This document shows, piece by piece, positions 34,401 through 46,476 of a stretch of 64,000 nt of DNA; the stretch's first letter is position 1, and every line of letters begins with the position of its first letter. The notes beneath the pieces were generated by a model, which saw only the letters and a list, made by a program, of their open reading frames with translations, did not search any database and was not told where the DNA came from. The DNA comes from Apium graveolens (taxonomy: Eukaryota; Streptophyta; Magnoliopsida; Apiales; Apiaceae), in NCBI RefSeq assembly GCF_009905375.1, contig NC_133650.1, forward strand, positions 291,910,270-291,974,269. Reading direction: 5' to 3'. Both the position numbers and the translations under genes were made by a program.

Positions 34401-35803
34401 CGGTGAGTTTTCCTTTCCAACTAGATACGACTTCTTGGTGGAGCCGTATCAACAAGTTTCTACTTGGGGAAAGGGGGGACGAGCTTTACGTTTCAGAGTC
34501 ATGGATTTCATCTGAACTAGAAGTGGCGTAAGTGGTCGAGTGGCGCCGGCCCAGCCTTATTATATTGGCCCAAAATGGTCTGGAAGTTCCGCTAAGACGG
34601 TCCATTCCTTAGGAGTCCAGTGTTCGGTTGATAAGTAAATCCGACAGGTTCTCCTCTACATGTAGAAAATGGTGGGGTTGCACTACTACGACTGATCATC
34701 GTAAGTGGTCTTCCTGGCGCGGCAAACTCCTTTAATGAGTTCATCATCCAATTGGATATTTCTGCAATACTAACCTGAGCACTTCGATAGAAAGGCTACG
34801 GTTGGGCGATTGTTGAGTGTTGGCAGGGTCAAGTTTTCAAAATGATGTTTGCATCAAATGAAGTATCTCGTAACTTCATTTTATTTTGATGATATTTTAA
34901 AGATTTAATCTATTCAAATATGGTCTTGTAGTCTCATCTATGTGATGAACTTTTGAAACTAATTATAACTTGAACGGTGGTAGTTCAAGTAGTATTTGGA
35001 AAAGATATAAGTATATTGGAGTATCTTGTAACTTCATATTTTAAACTTATATCTAGTAAATGATTATCTTATGCATGTCAAAGATTTTCAGAAAAATGTT
35101 GAGACAAGGTTAGATATATGAGATCACCTTGCAACGATAGTTTTATACAGTTATAAACTGGAACTCTGTGTATATTATGCATGGAAGAGGACTTCCAAGA
35201 TTTTGAAAAGTATATATGTATATATACTGAATATTTTGCGACTTCATCGCATTAAGATATCAAACTTGGTTCATTTCTTTTGACCAAGACTTTCATGAGT
35301 ACTATGAGAAGGCTCATATACTGTAAATCATTATACATATTATTTTGGTGGGCTTGTTGCTCACCCTTGCTTTCTTCTTTCATCACACAACAACAGATAG
35401 AAAAGATGAACAGGACCAAGCTCCCGATTCGCGAGCGGATAGGAAACGTTCTGCAGTTTCCTATAGGCGTTGATGTCGCTGTAGCTGAGGTAGGAACTAC
35501 CAATAGGCTAGGCTTTCAACTTTCGATGTACCAGATTTATGTATATTTATGAATTGTAATAATGGCAAAGAAAATGTAAATTTATTCAGAAAACCTTTTA
35601 AGGTGTATTGGCAGATAATTGTGGAATAAAATGACTTGTGATTATTTTTGGATGTTCATCTCTGAGACTATAACTTGTGGTGTGTGTGTTTATTGTGGGG
35701 TCACAGTACATAGTAGTTGATTAATTATTAAGATTGGGTGTTATTAAGGGAAATGGAACTCGTGACAACCCGGATCCCCGACCCCGGATTTGGGGGTGTT
35801 ACA
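31490..35803 (+). repeat. Chromovirus B 3' LTR
   Basis: 4314 bp, a close copy of 21611-25904. It carries the same four-unit 55-bp minisatellite at about 33660-33870. The short open frames inside it recur at the same place in every LTR copy and have no protein-like features. Confidence 0.9.
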
Positions 35804-36538
35804 CTTTTCTCCTTTCCTCTTGCTTCTTTGTTCCATCTCAAGTTCATGAGTCTTGAGCATTCCATAGATTTCATCAAGAGTTGTTTCATCAAGATTGTAG
35901 TTGTCTCTTATTGTCGTTGCCTTCAAATCCCAGCATTCAGGAAGAGCTAACAGGAATTTAAGGTTTGAATCTTCAAGATCATACTCTTTATCAACCAATG
36001 ACAAATCATTCAAAAGTTTGACAAATCTATCATATAAATCATTCAATGACTCATTAGTCTTTGAGTCAAAATGTTCATACTCTTGAGTGAGTATTGTCTT
36101 CCTGTTCTTCTTAATTGTGTCAGTTCCCTGACACCTTATTTCCAGAGCATCCCATATCTCCTTAGCAGTCTTGCAGTTGATTACCCTGTTTGACATTACA
36201 TTATCAATGGCACTATGCAGTAAGTGTCGTACCTTAGCATCCTTAGCAATTGATGCTATATCTTCAGCAGTATAATCACTCTTCTCCTTTGGTACGGTCT
36301 TTGCTGCTTCACCTGCAACTGCAACAGCGAGCTTGGTTGGTTTGTGAGGCCCTTCCTTGATTCTATCAAGGTATTCTGGATCTGTTGCTTCCAGGAACAT
36401 GGTCATCCTTACCTTCCATATGAGATATTCAGATGGTCTCAGTATGGGAACTCTGATAGTCTCATACCGACTTTAAATTTGTGTCTTTGGAGGTTCTTCA
36501 GTTTTGGTAGGCTTAGTTGGAGTTTCTGTGTCAGACAT
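35804..36538 (-). pseudogene. gag: Copia-1 gag, 5' part, with early stop
   Basis: The frame begins with ATG at 36538 (MSDTETPTKPTKTEEPPKT), meets TAA at 36473-36475 (codon 22), and then stays open through the capsid-like region until element B interrupts it at 35803. Recognisable copia Gag features are YETIRVPILRPSEYLIWKV, then LEATDPEYLDRI and ALEIRCQGTDTIKKNRKTIL, the region of the UBN2-type copia Gag family. After the early stop an internal ATG at 36406 could restart. It is the N-terminal portion of the frame continued at 20004-21610. Confidence 0.85.
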
Positions 36539-36580
36539 GATTGTGTTTGGATCTTTAGCTGTATGTGTGTTAACAGATTA

Positions 36581-36592
36581 GCTCTGATACCA
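36581..36592 (-). promoter_or_regulatory. Copia-1 primer-binding site
   Basis: On the minus strand TGGTATCAGAGC follows the 5' LTR after two bases. It matches the initiator-Met tRNA 3' end. Confidence 0.9.
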
Positions 36593-36594
36593 CT

Positions 36595-37205
36595 TGTTAG
36601 GTCACACACACTGTAAGGGGGGTGAATACAGTGTATAATACAATCAAATCGAACTATAATATATTAAGTAACAGAAAACAAACTTTATTGAAATAATAAA
36701 CTCTGTTACAGTATGGAACTGTTACCTCTCAGTGATGAACAAATATCACGAGAGCTGCTAGGGTTACAATGAATAATCTTCTTGAATATGATAACACTTA
36801 TAGTGTAAACCCTATGTCTGTGTTTATATACTACACAGTTACAAGATAATCGCTAATTGATATGGAATATAATTCTGCTTCCTAAAACATATCAATCAGA
36901 TATCTTTTCTTCCAAGTATTCCATTCTTCACGGAACTCCTTCTTCATGCATATCTCTTCTTATGTTTATCTTGATCTTCTTTCCTTTAATCAGCTACTGT
37001 CCTTATCTGATCGTCCTTCAACACTTAAGTTCTGATATCTAACTTCTAATGATTATCTCCTGATAATATAAGTACTGATATCCTTAAGTCCTGACTTCCA
37101 GTATAAGTACTGATCAATAGTTAAGTACTGATTTGTCCTATTAAGTAAGATCTGAAATCTATACATAAATTATATTATCCATGACATTATCAAATATATC
37201 TAACA
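36595..37205 (-). repeat. Copia-1 5' LTR (611 bp), with promoter
   Basis: Pair of 9699-10310. A TATATAAA sequence on the minus strand at 36823-36830 is the likely core promoter, which would place the start of the element transcript near 36795. Repeated AAGTNCTGAT words lie between 37025 and 37160. Confidence 0.9.
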
Positions 37206-37210
37206 TGTAT
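37206..37210. repeat. Shared TGTAT between copia-1 and chromovirus C
   Basis: This single pentamer is at once the right target duplication of copia-1 and the left target duplication of element C. No other base separates the two elements. Confidence 0.85.
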
Positions 37211-40200
37211 TGTAACACCCCCAAATCCGGGGTCGGGGATCCGGGTTGTCACGAGTTCCATTTCCCTTAGTAATACCCAATCTTAATAAATAATCAACTA
37301 CTCTGTACTGTGACCCCACAATAAACACACACACCACAAGTTATAGTCTCAGAGATGAATATCCAAAAACAATCACAAGTCGTTTTATTCCACAATTATA
37401 TGCGAATACACCTTAAAAAGGAATCTGAATAAATTTACATTTCTTTGCCATTATTACAATTCATAAATATACATAATCTGGTACATCAAAAGTTGAAAGC
37501 CTAGCCTATTGGTAGTTCCTACCTCAGCTACAGCGACATCAACGCCTATAGGAAACTGCGGAACATTTCCTATCCGCTCGCGAATTGGGAGCTTGGTCCT
37601 GTTCATCTTTTCTATCTGTTGTTGTGTGATGAAAGAAGAAAGCAAGGGTGAGCAGCAAGCCCACCAAAATAATATGTATAATGATTTACAGTATATGAGC
37701 CTTCTCATAGTACTCATGAAAGTCTTGGTCAAAAGAAATGAACCAAGTTTGATATCTTAATGCGATGAAGTCGCAAAATATTCAGTATATATACATATAC
37801 TTTTCAAAATCTTGGAAGTCCTCTTCCATGCATAATATACACAGAGTTCCAGTTTATAACTGTATAAAACTATCGTTGCAAGGTGATCTCATATATCTAA
37901 CCTTGTCTCAACATTTTTCTGAAAATCTTTGACATGCATAAGATAATCATTTACTAGATATAAGTTTAAAAGATGAAGTTACAAGATACTCCAATATACT
38001 TATATCTTTTCCAAATACTACTTGAACTACCACCGTTCAAGTTATAATTAGTTCAAAAGTTCATCACATAGATGAGACTACAAGATAATACTCGAATAGA
38101 TTCAATCTTTAAATTATCATCAAAATAAAATGAAGTTATGAGATACTTCATTTGATGCAAACATCATTTTGAAAACTTGCCCCTGCTAACACTCAACAAT
38201 CGCCCAACCGTAGCCTTTCTATCGAAGTGCTCTGGGTAGTGTTGCAGAAATATCCAATTGGATGATGAACTCATTACGGGAGTTTGCCGCGCCAGGAAGA
38301 CCACTTACGATGATCAGTCGTAGTAGTGCAACCCCATCATTTTCTACATGTAGAGGAGAACCTGTCGGATTTACTTGTCAACCGAACACTGGACTCCTAA
38401 GGAATGGACCGTCTTAGCGGAACTTCCGGGCCATTTGGGCCAATATAATAAGGCTGGGCCGACGCTACTCGACCACTTACGCCACTCCTAGTTCAGATGA
38501 AATCCATGACTCTGAAACGTAAAGCTCGTCCCCCCTTTCCCCAAGTAGAAACTTGTTGATACGGCTCCACCAAGAAGTCTTATCTAGTTGGAAAGGAAAA
38601 CTCACCAATATTTCCCAGGCGATGCCTGTTAATGGATTAACTTGTTCCAAGAATTTTACTTCCCGAGTGTTGGGTAAGTAATCAAAAACTCTTTTATCAG
38701 AATAGCAACCTTGTTGCGAATATAAAATACACCACAGAGCCGGATCCCTTAGGTTTTGAGCGAGTATTTAAATCCCCTTCGAAAGGAGGATCTTAAATAT
38801 AAAAATGAGTTTTGGGATCCGCCCTAACTTTTAAAAATCATTTTGAAGACTCGAAAACATTTTTAAGAATGTTTGGAGTGATGCTGATTTAATAAAATAA
38901 ATCAGTCCCAATATATAAAAATATCTGAATATTATTATTTAAATAATATTCCCATAAAGAATAATCTTTATAAAAATAATTGAAGTAGATGTTGTAAAAC
39001 TTATACTTGAAATGACTCTTAAATAACCAAAGATATACTTATACGAAAGTAATATCTTTATTTGAATAATCAAAAGTAAGTTTGATTATCGACACATTAT
39101 TCTTTAATAAAATAAAGAATATTATTAAATAATAAGCGGAGTCATAATACCTCGAATGAATATTATAAATAATATTCATTAAATAAAATAACGGAGTCAT
39201 ACATCCTCAAATGAATATTTAAATAATATTCATCAAATAATATGAACTGAGTCATAAGCCCTCGAATGAATATTCAAATAATATTCAATAAATAATATAA
39301 AGGAGTCAAAAGTCCTCGAATGAATATTCAAATAATATTCAATAAATAATATAAAGGAGTCATAAGTACTCGAATGAATATTCGAATAATATTCAATAAA
39401 TAATATAAAGGAGTCATAAGTCCTCGAATGAATATTCAAATAATATTCAATAAATAATATAAAGGTGTCATAAGTCCTCGAATGAATATTCAAGTAATAT
39501 TCAATAAATAATATAAAGTTATCGAATAAACCTTATTCGATTAATAGTTTTGAAAACTATAACCATATATATATATAAAATCTACTCGGGATCCTCGACT
39601 CCCGATTTTAGAAAATGTTTTCACCTTTGGGTCCCTATACTAAGGGTATATGCAAATTACCGCTATTCTCTAGCATAGGTATTATCAACTGAACCAACAG
39701 ATATATATGGCAAGAATACGAAACAGGCATGCATATGTACCATATCACATGCTACAATATATCGCAAGAATTTGCTAATTTAACCATCATGCATCTATCA
39801 CAAGATAATGCATATACAAGTGTATACATCACAACAACAATATAACGGATAGAAAACTTGCCTGAGTGCTCCCGGATAGGCTTAAGCTTAGAGCGGGTCC
39901 GATAACCTATGAACAACAACATAAGTCGGAATTAAACCCCGGTCGCTTAAGAAACTAGACTTTAACCATTTAGAGTCCTAACGTTCTCTTTCGCGCTTAA
40001 CGATTTACTTAAGTCGCTCGAGTACCCTCGGCTCCCCCATTTTTAATAAATTAACCATTACGAGTTTTAAGGCGATTCTTTCGCAAGTGTCTTACCAACT
40101 GCCTATTACACCTTACATAAATGTTTCATACTTCAATTAGTCCTTTAAGGTCTTTAACCTATGTTTCAAAGTAAGGCGAGGGGTAATGATTCATTCGCGA

Positions 40201-41678
40201 AACGTCGTTACTTAAAACAGCCGTTTCTCCTAAACCGTACATCGGAATCAAACGAACTACATATCAAAACGAAGCTCATAACAGGAACTATCTAAACATG
40301 GCAATGGTCAAAACCTAGCAGGGAGTTCTCGGGTCCTAATGTTATGAACAAAAGCAGTCTAAAGTAAATCGGACATTACGACGGCTATGTTTACGCGATT
40401 TCCCAATTTTATACCAAACCAATTCAACCACCAACAATTCCAATTCACAATCCAATCAAAACTCCATCCATACCATACTACAACAGCCCCAACAAATCAA
40501 TATTACCAATTCATACTTATTTCTCAATTATGAACTAAGAGTTTACTTAAGTTCATTGACTAATAACCAAGATTTCCAACTCCACAAATATCACAAAATC
40601 AACCAATCTCTAAACACACAATAATCATGCCTCTCACCAACTAAACTACTCATAATAAGCTTTAATCATGATTACACATCCATTACACTAACCCATCATC
40701 TAAACATTAGGAAATCTAAACAACAAAACCTAAAACTAAGATCATGAAGAGTTATACCTTCCTTGAAGCTTTTAATCCATGAAAGATCCTTGGAATGCCC
40801 ATGGAAGCCTTAATCTAACCTCCTACAAGCTTGATCTTTCAAAGAAATCAAGAACACAAAAAATTAATTTCAAGAAGTACTATTCACCATCTTCTTCCTT
40901 GATTTATAAAAAAAGATTGGCTTGGAATTAGAAGCTTAAACTTATAGGAAGTATGTAACTATCCATGGGGAAGCTTAGATAAATACCTTGCCAAATAGTA
41001 AGTGGTGGAGCTTGGATCTTCATTTTTTAAGAAAAGGGGCCGAGAGCAAGATGAAGAAAAGAAGTGTTTTGTGATTTGTTTTGATTTGCCTTGGTTGCTT
41101 TTGTTTTGTTTTTGGTTAATTACCTTTCTAACCTTGACTTTGTGTGGTTTTAAATCAACCACATCTCCTTCCCCTTATGTCATGCTTATGTCACCTTGCA
41201 CATGTCATAATGCTTCCACTTGTCCACACCTTGTGGTTTGATGATGTCACAATCCTTGGCTTCTTGTACAAGCTTGTCTCTTGGTCACTTATTTGTTTTA
41301 CGGTTCGCTTATCTTTCGTTCTCGTTTATCGTTTGAGAGATCATATCCGGGATCTTATTACTTGGGTTTCCTTAACCTTTCTCAATACATTATATTCCTT
41401 TTATGATCCTCTCTTATAATCCTTAATTTAAATCCTTCTTATCCTGTTACCTTATACTCAATTCTTTCTGTATCTAGTGGATTTCCGGGAAAAAGCAAAG
41501 TGTTCGAATTTGGATTCTGACGATCTTTACATACACTTATATCCCATATAAAGTACTAATAAAATCTCAAAATATCCATAACAGAACCCCTATATAGTGT
41601 GGCATGAAAAGTTTTCTCATTCAGCAAAAACACTATTCATAAAGGTTTCAAAAATTTCCAAAAATTGGGGTTATTACA
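37211..41678 (-). repeat. Chromovirus C 3' LTR
   Basis: 4468 bp. It starts TGTAACACCCCC and ends GGGGTTATTACA on the plus strand. It has seven units of a 54-bp minisatellite at about 39130-39515. It retains about 60 bp near 41350-41410 that the partner LTR lacks. Confidence 0.9.
39130..39515 (-). repeat. 54-bp minisatellite in C 3' LTR (7 units)
   Basis: The unit contains GGAGTCATAAGTCCTCGAAT followed by GAATATTCAAATAATATTCA and AATAATATAAA. Because 54 is a multiple of three, it creates an artificial repetitive open frame on the minus strand. Confidence 0.85.
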
Positions 41679-41691
41679 GTCTCCCCTCCTT
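41679..41691 (-). promoter_or_regulatory. Chromovirus C polypurine tract
   Basis: AAGGAGGGGAGAC on the minus strand, identical to the tract of element B and touching the 3' LTR. Confidence 0.88.
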
Positions 41692-44600
41692 AAAAGGATT
41701 CCGTCCCGGAATCAGATAGAAAATGAATAGGGATACTCTCTTAGCATTGCACTTTCTAGTTCTCGAGTAAATTTTCCTACATTGTGGTCCTACCACCAAA
41801 CTCTGCCTAGTTTGATAACCCTTCTCCTAAGCACTTGTTCCTTTTCACTCTATAACCCTTCCTGGTTGCTCCATATAGGTTACGTCGGGTTGCATGTCTA
41901 TGCGCTCATATGCCCCTATTTATCTGGCATCCGAATTACACTTCCTTAACATTGATACGTGGAACACGTTATGAACTTGCTACAGGTTCGGGGGTAGGGC
42001 TAGCTCGTATGCTAACTTCCCAATATGTTTTAGTATATCCAAGGGTCCGACACATTGTGGACTTAGCTTTCCTTTCTTTCCGAATCTCATCAATCCTTTC
42101 CAAGGGAATACCTATAACAACACTAGGTCCCCTACTTCCTATTCCTTGTCCTTTCGTGTCAAATCAACATATTTATCATGTCCATCTTGGGCTACTACCA
42201 GCCGTCCTCTGATTAGATCTATCATATCCTTGGTCCTTTGGACCAATGCTGGTCCGAGCATCTTGCGCTCTATAACTTCATCCTAACATAAGGGAGATCG
42301 ACATTGTCTTTTCTCAAGGATCTCATAAGGCAATATCTCAATACTGACATATGATCTATTGTCGTGAGAAAACTCAATCCGCGTTATGTGATCATTCCAA
42401 ATTCTTTCAAGTCTATTGCACAGACTCTCATTATAGCTTTTAGCATCAGAACTTTTGCTTCTCAATACCCATTCTTTTCCAGTTCGTAATCTCTACTACC
42501 TTCCGTTCCTAATATTATACTGGTTATACTTTTGCTCGTTAGCGTTCTATAACCTTTTAATAACCACGTCAACCTTAGTATCACGAATGTGTTTCCATCC
42601 CGAATACCACCATAGATTTACTACTCTTTTTTCAGCTGTTTCTATTTTCCAAAGTTTGATCAATCATATAGAAGTAAAGGAATTTGTTGAGAGATCACTA
42701 TAATCATGAACACTTGTTCTATTGCATAGTTAGTACAGAAGGTGGCCATCCTTTAGTACTTGACAAGCAATTAAACAACATGTGGTATCCTACTAGGCTT
42801 CTATCACAAAGATAGATAGTCATTCGGCAATACCTCCCCTTCTGGAAGGTTGTTCTTCTCAGCTTACATGAAATGAAAAGAAGAGAAAAGAACGAACTGA
42901 AGAGAATTGTATATATGTAAAAAAAATATTGCCATAAAATATCTGGCTTGGAATCTAACTCTGAACTATAAAGGTTTGTCATAGGAGAACAAAACATATA
43001 TGTATTTATATCGATATCAAGTATTATAGCATCGTATTTCACATGCCTAAATATTTTTGCTATTCCGTCCATCATTCTATGGACCCATGCTCTTCCTTGA
43101 GCTTATACACAATCACCTTTGAAACTCCCTCGATTATCGAAAATCGAACCTGGGATCTCATTCTAGACATCATTGTTACTAGAATTCTATGCTTGCATCA
43201 CAACCTTCCTCGTATAGTAATACGACTCTCTATTGATAAGAAGGAATAAATATTCAATAGGTAGATAATCTACTTAACCAGTCTATTCAACGACAACTTA
43301 TACATCACCACAACCCGATTAGGGGTACCCAATCTCAACATCCATTCCAATACAACTCTCACGGTTGTAATCAGCTCATTACTCGCAAAATCATTGCTGC
43401 ATTATTATGGTCCACTACTGACCTACTGTCGTCATTCACGTTCCATGAAATCTTAATATCTAACCATACAGAGTCCATACATGTCGTATCAAATCCTTCT
43501 AAGGAGGTAACATAATCACCATTCCTGATTCATGAAGAACACTCCTGAACCTGACATACATACATGACATGAAGCAGATAAAATTGCAGAAGAGTTTCAA
43601 TCAAAGCAACGATAGCAGGTTAATACCATTTTTAATCGTATGCCTTAAATAGAAGACTTAACTCAAAGGTTCATCTAGTCCTTTTTGAAACATGGTCCTG
43701 GCTTATCTCAAGATAGTATCTTCTGAGATAGATAGCCCGCTCATGGCGATTACACGAATTAAACCTTTACCAACTACTATTACGGTTGGATATTGCACAG
43801 TCATCAGAAGGAATGTCAATCTTCCAAACCATAATACAACCTTCATAGCTTTAACCATCATCACTGTTTTTCTTTGGCACAAGCGCCTATAATTATCCTC
43901 TTACCTTTAAAGTGTTGGCCACCTCTTTGGCCTGTCCTGATAGTAAAATTTCCTTACAGTCAATGTCATTTTAACCACCTCCAAATAAATTTTCTACCTC
44001 ATTTCAATCACTGCTTGTGTGAAGATGCTTTCCTTAAAGCCTGATGAGTAAAAATAAAAAAAATATCACCATTTTTCCATAAGTTATTGCCTCAGACTTT
44101 AGAGGTTAATCACTGTCACGACTGACTCTCAATCATACTTAGAACATCTTTTATCTTAGGCCCTAATTGCCCTGAACAATTTCGACCTTTACTGGTTCGA
44201 TCCATACTTTCTCGTGGTTTAACACGTGCCCACCTGGCATTATTATAATTACGCCATATTTTCTTCATCAAAATTTCTATTCTTGAGAACTTTGAATATT
44301 ACCTTTCTCCTTGTAAAACTTCTAAGGTTATCCTTAAATCCTTCATCAGGTACACCCTAGGCACAGGGCATATCAAGATACCATTTATTAATACCAGAAT
44401 CATAGTCTATATACTTCTGAAAAATTTCTCCACTGATCCTTAAAGGTTGTTATTACCTTAATCCTTTCCACTTCAGTTTCTTTTTATTTTCCTTTCTCTT
44501 ATCATTATTTCATGAACCAACACAACATAAGCATTGATTTCAAATATCCCGTCATTCTGGATACGTGTCCTCAGAATGAATCTTAACAACTTTTAAAACT

Positions 44601-46460
44601 TAGATTCATAATTCATCATACTCGTCCGCCATTGTTCTGGCTCTAAAGCTTTTACACTATCTCCATAACCTTGGGAAGTACTTTCTCGAAAAAATTTGAC
44701 TGAACTTTAATCAGTTTATCATAACCTCTTGCTCCGCCTTTCTTGGTCTTTCACCAGTGGATGGTCTCTCTCTTAGGAGGGTAAGTGACAAAAATAGTCT
44801 TTTGTGATTCGTCACTCATTCAGAATCTCAAATGATTCCTCTATTTCCTTTAGCCAGGCTCTTGCCTCGACTAGGTCAACCTGTTTCTTGGAACTCTGAG
44901 AGCTTAGAGACTTAAAGGTCCTGAAAGAATTTCCTACCGCATTGTTTCCTCAAGGTGGTGGTTGGGGATAATAGTCTTAGTTCTGTCTAGACAGGTCCAT
45001 AAATTGCCGTATAGGAGTACCGTCTCGGGTCTCCTTTCCTTACTCGACTTTCTGTTTCCTTAGTATGAAATGTTTCACCCTTCTCCCATAATCGGGGTTA
45101 TCTTATACATTAAAAACCTTGTTTTCCACTCTATTATGTTATGGGTTCTTTCTTTCTTGATGGTAACCTCCCTGACTATCACATTCAGGGTTTGCCCTAA
45201 ATCTTATTCCTCAAACTATGGCTCTCATCTAAGTTCTCATCCTTAAGCTCTTGAACTTTTGGAACCCAATTTCTGTAGGAACACCTCACTATCCCCTTAT
45301 CATCTTTCTCGGTATGGATCTCTTCTCCAGTTATTGACTCTCTGCCTTCATTCATCACTTTTTCTGGCACAATATGTTCTTTTCCAAAAATTCGGTCTGT
45401 ATTGCAATCTCAAACAGCTTTTCGGTACCGGCTCCGGTTACCTTCACTTCTATTTCCATTTTCTCAAAATCTCTTATAAACTCTCCCAAAGACATTATTA
45501 TCTTGAGTCTCTCCTTTTTACTAAGGGCATCAGCCACCACATTGGCTTTCCCTGAATGATAAAGAATCTCCCAATCAATATTCTTGATTAGCTCTAACCG
45601 CCTCCTCTGGCGTATGTTGAGCTCTTTCTTCGTGAAAATGTACTAGAGCACTTATGGCTTAGGTAAATCTCGCACTTCTCTCCATACAAGTAGTGCCTCC
45701 AATCTTTAGGGCAAAACTATTGCCACGAGCCCAAGCTCATGGGTGGGGATATCGAATTTTATATTCCCTTAATTTTCTTGACGCGTACGCGAGTACCTTG
45801 TTGTGCTGTATAAGAGCACCCTAATTCCTTATGCAAAGCGTCAATACAAATCACAAAATCTCCTTTTTCCATCCGGCAATGCCAACATAGGGGCCGTCAC
45901 CAACCTTTGCTTCAGCTGTTAAAAGCTTTTCTCGTATTTCTCTGTCCATTCAAACTTCTCAGTCTTACGAGTAAGTCGCGTTAAAGGGGCTACTATCTTT
46001 ACAAACTTGAACGAACCTCCGGTAGTGACCGGCCAATCCTACCTCTGGTAGTTTCCCTAACCATGGCCATCAATTCCTCAATGGTCCTTTATTCATTCTT
46101 GTTAGGATCCTCCACGAGATCCTCCTCAGCAACAATCCCATCTAGACAACATCCTCAACCACTACATCCTCAATATGAACATCATCCGGTCCTGCGTTAG
46201 GATGCTCTATGGGATCCACAATCTGATCTCCAATAACTAATGAAACATCATCGCGTTGTTGCTCCTCAACCTCAGGGTTCGGAGTCCCGCTACAATCTAC
46301 GATAACGAACTACGCTTCTATCACGATATTTATAAGGGTTCCCATAAGGGTTTTAACTGTCAGTACTACGTTAGGTAGCCCGACTATGAACTTGGCAAGA
46401 GTTCTTATTATCTTAGTTATTATCTTAACGTCACATCATCTCTGAGGTTTATAACGCTTA
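41692..46460 (-). pseudogene. Chromovirus C internal region, decayed and rearranged
   Basis: Collinear with element B on the minus strand: acidic Gag-like stretch near 46200-46080, RT tail near 46020-45900, RNase H ending [12 protein letters not shown] near 45540-45500, integrase finger entry near 45260, capsid piece near 44960-44700, and integrase C-terminus near 42260-41940. Many stops and frameshifts. Relative to B it lacks 782 bp (B 27928-28709); the junction near 44458-44470 falls on the 9-base word TGGAAAGGA, which borders that block on both sides in B. Confidence 0.7.
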
Positions 46461-46472
46461 GCTCTGATACCA
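46461..46472 (-). promoter_or_regulatory. Chromovirus C primer-binding site
   Basis: TGGTATCAGAGC on the minus strand, four bases from the 5' LTR, as in element B. Confidence 0.9.
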
Positions 46473-46476
46473 CTTC

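Larger units (their letters stand above)
21611..35803 (+). mobile_element. Chromovirus B: Tekay-type Ty3/gypsy, 4.3-kb LTRs
   Basis: A full-length insertion in the gag of copia-1. LTRs are 21611-25904 (4294 bp) and 31490-35803 (4314 bp). Both start TGTAATAACCCC and end GGGGGTGTTACA. An initiator-Met primer site lies at 25909-25920 and a polypurine tract at 31477-31489. Flanks CTTTC (21606-21610) and CTTTT (35804-35808) are a target duplication with one mismatch; removing the element and one flank restores the copia-1 gag frame. The 5.6-kb internal region contains RT, RNase H, integrase, capsid and chromodomain-like remnants, all riddled with stops, so it cannot encode its own proteins. The integrase tail and chromodomain-like end point to the Tekay/Del branch. 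Confidence 0.9.
9699..37205 (-). mobile_element. Copia-1: SIRE/Maximus-type Ty1/copia retrotransposon, interrupted
   Basis: A complete LTR retrotransposon on the minus strand. It has LTRs at 36595-37205 (5') and 9699-10310 (3'), an initiator-Met primer site, gag, pol in copia order (protease, integrase, RT, RNase H), a small ORF, a long ORF in the env position, a polypurine tract, and a perfect TGTAT target duplication. Its own length is about 13.3 kb once the 14.2-kb chromovirus B (21611-35803) in gag is discounted. The LTRs differ at about a dozen positions by eye, so the insertion is not very recent but not ancient. Coding damage found by reading is a stop at gag codon 22, one stop in integrase, and the B insertion. 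An extra long ORF after pol is the known hallmark of the SIRE/Maximus lineage. Confidence 0.9.

Noticed and set aside
39233..39493. Open frame of repeated 18-residue units (and its counterpart at 48500-48706)
   Set aside because: It is a by-product of a 54-bp minisatellite in the LTR; the same array in element B has 55-bp units and no such frame.
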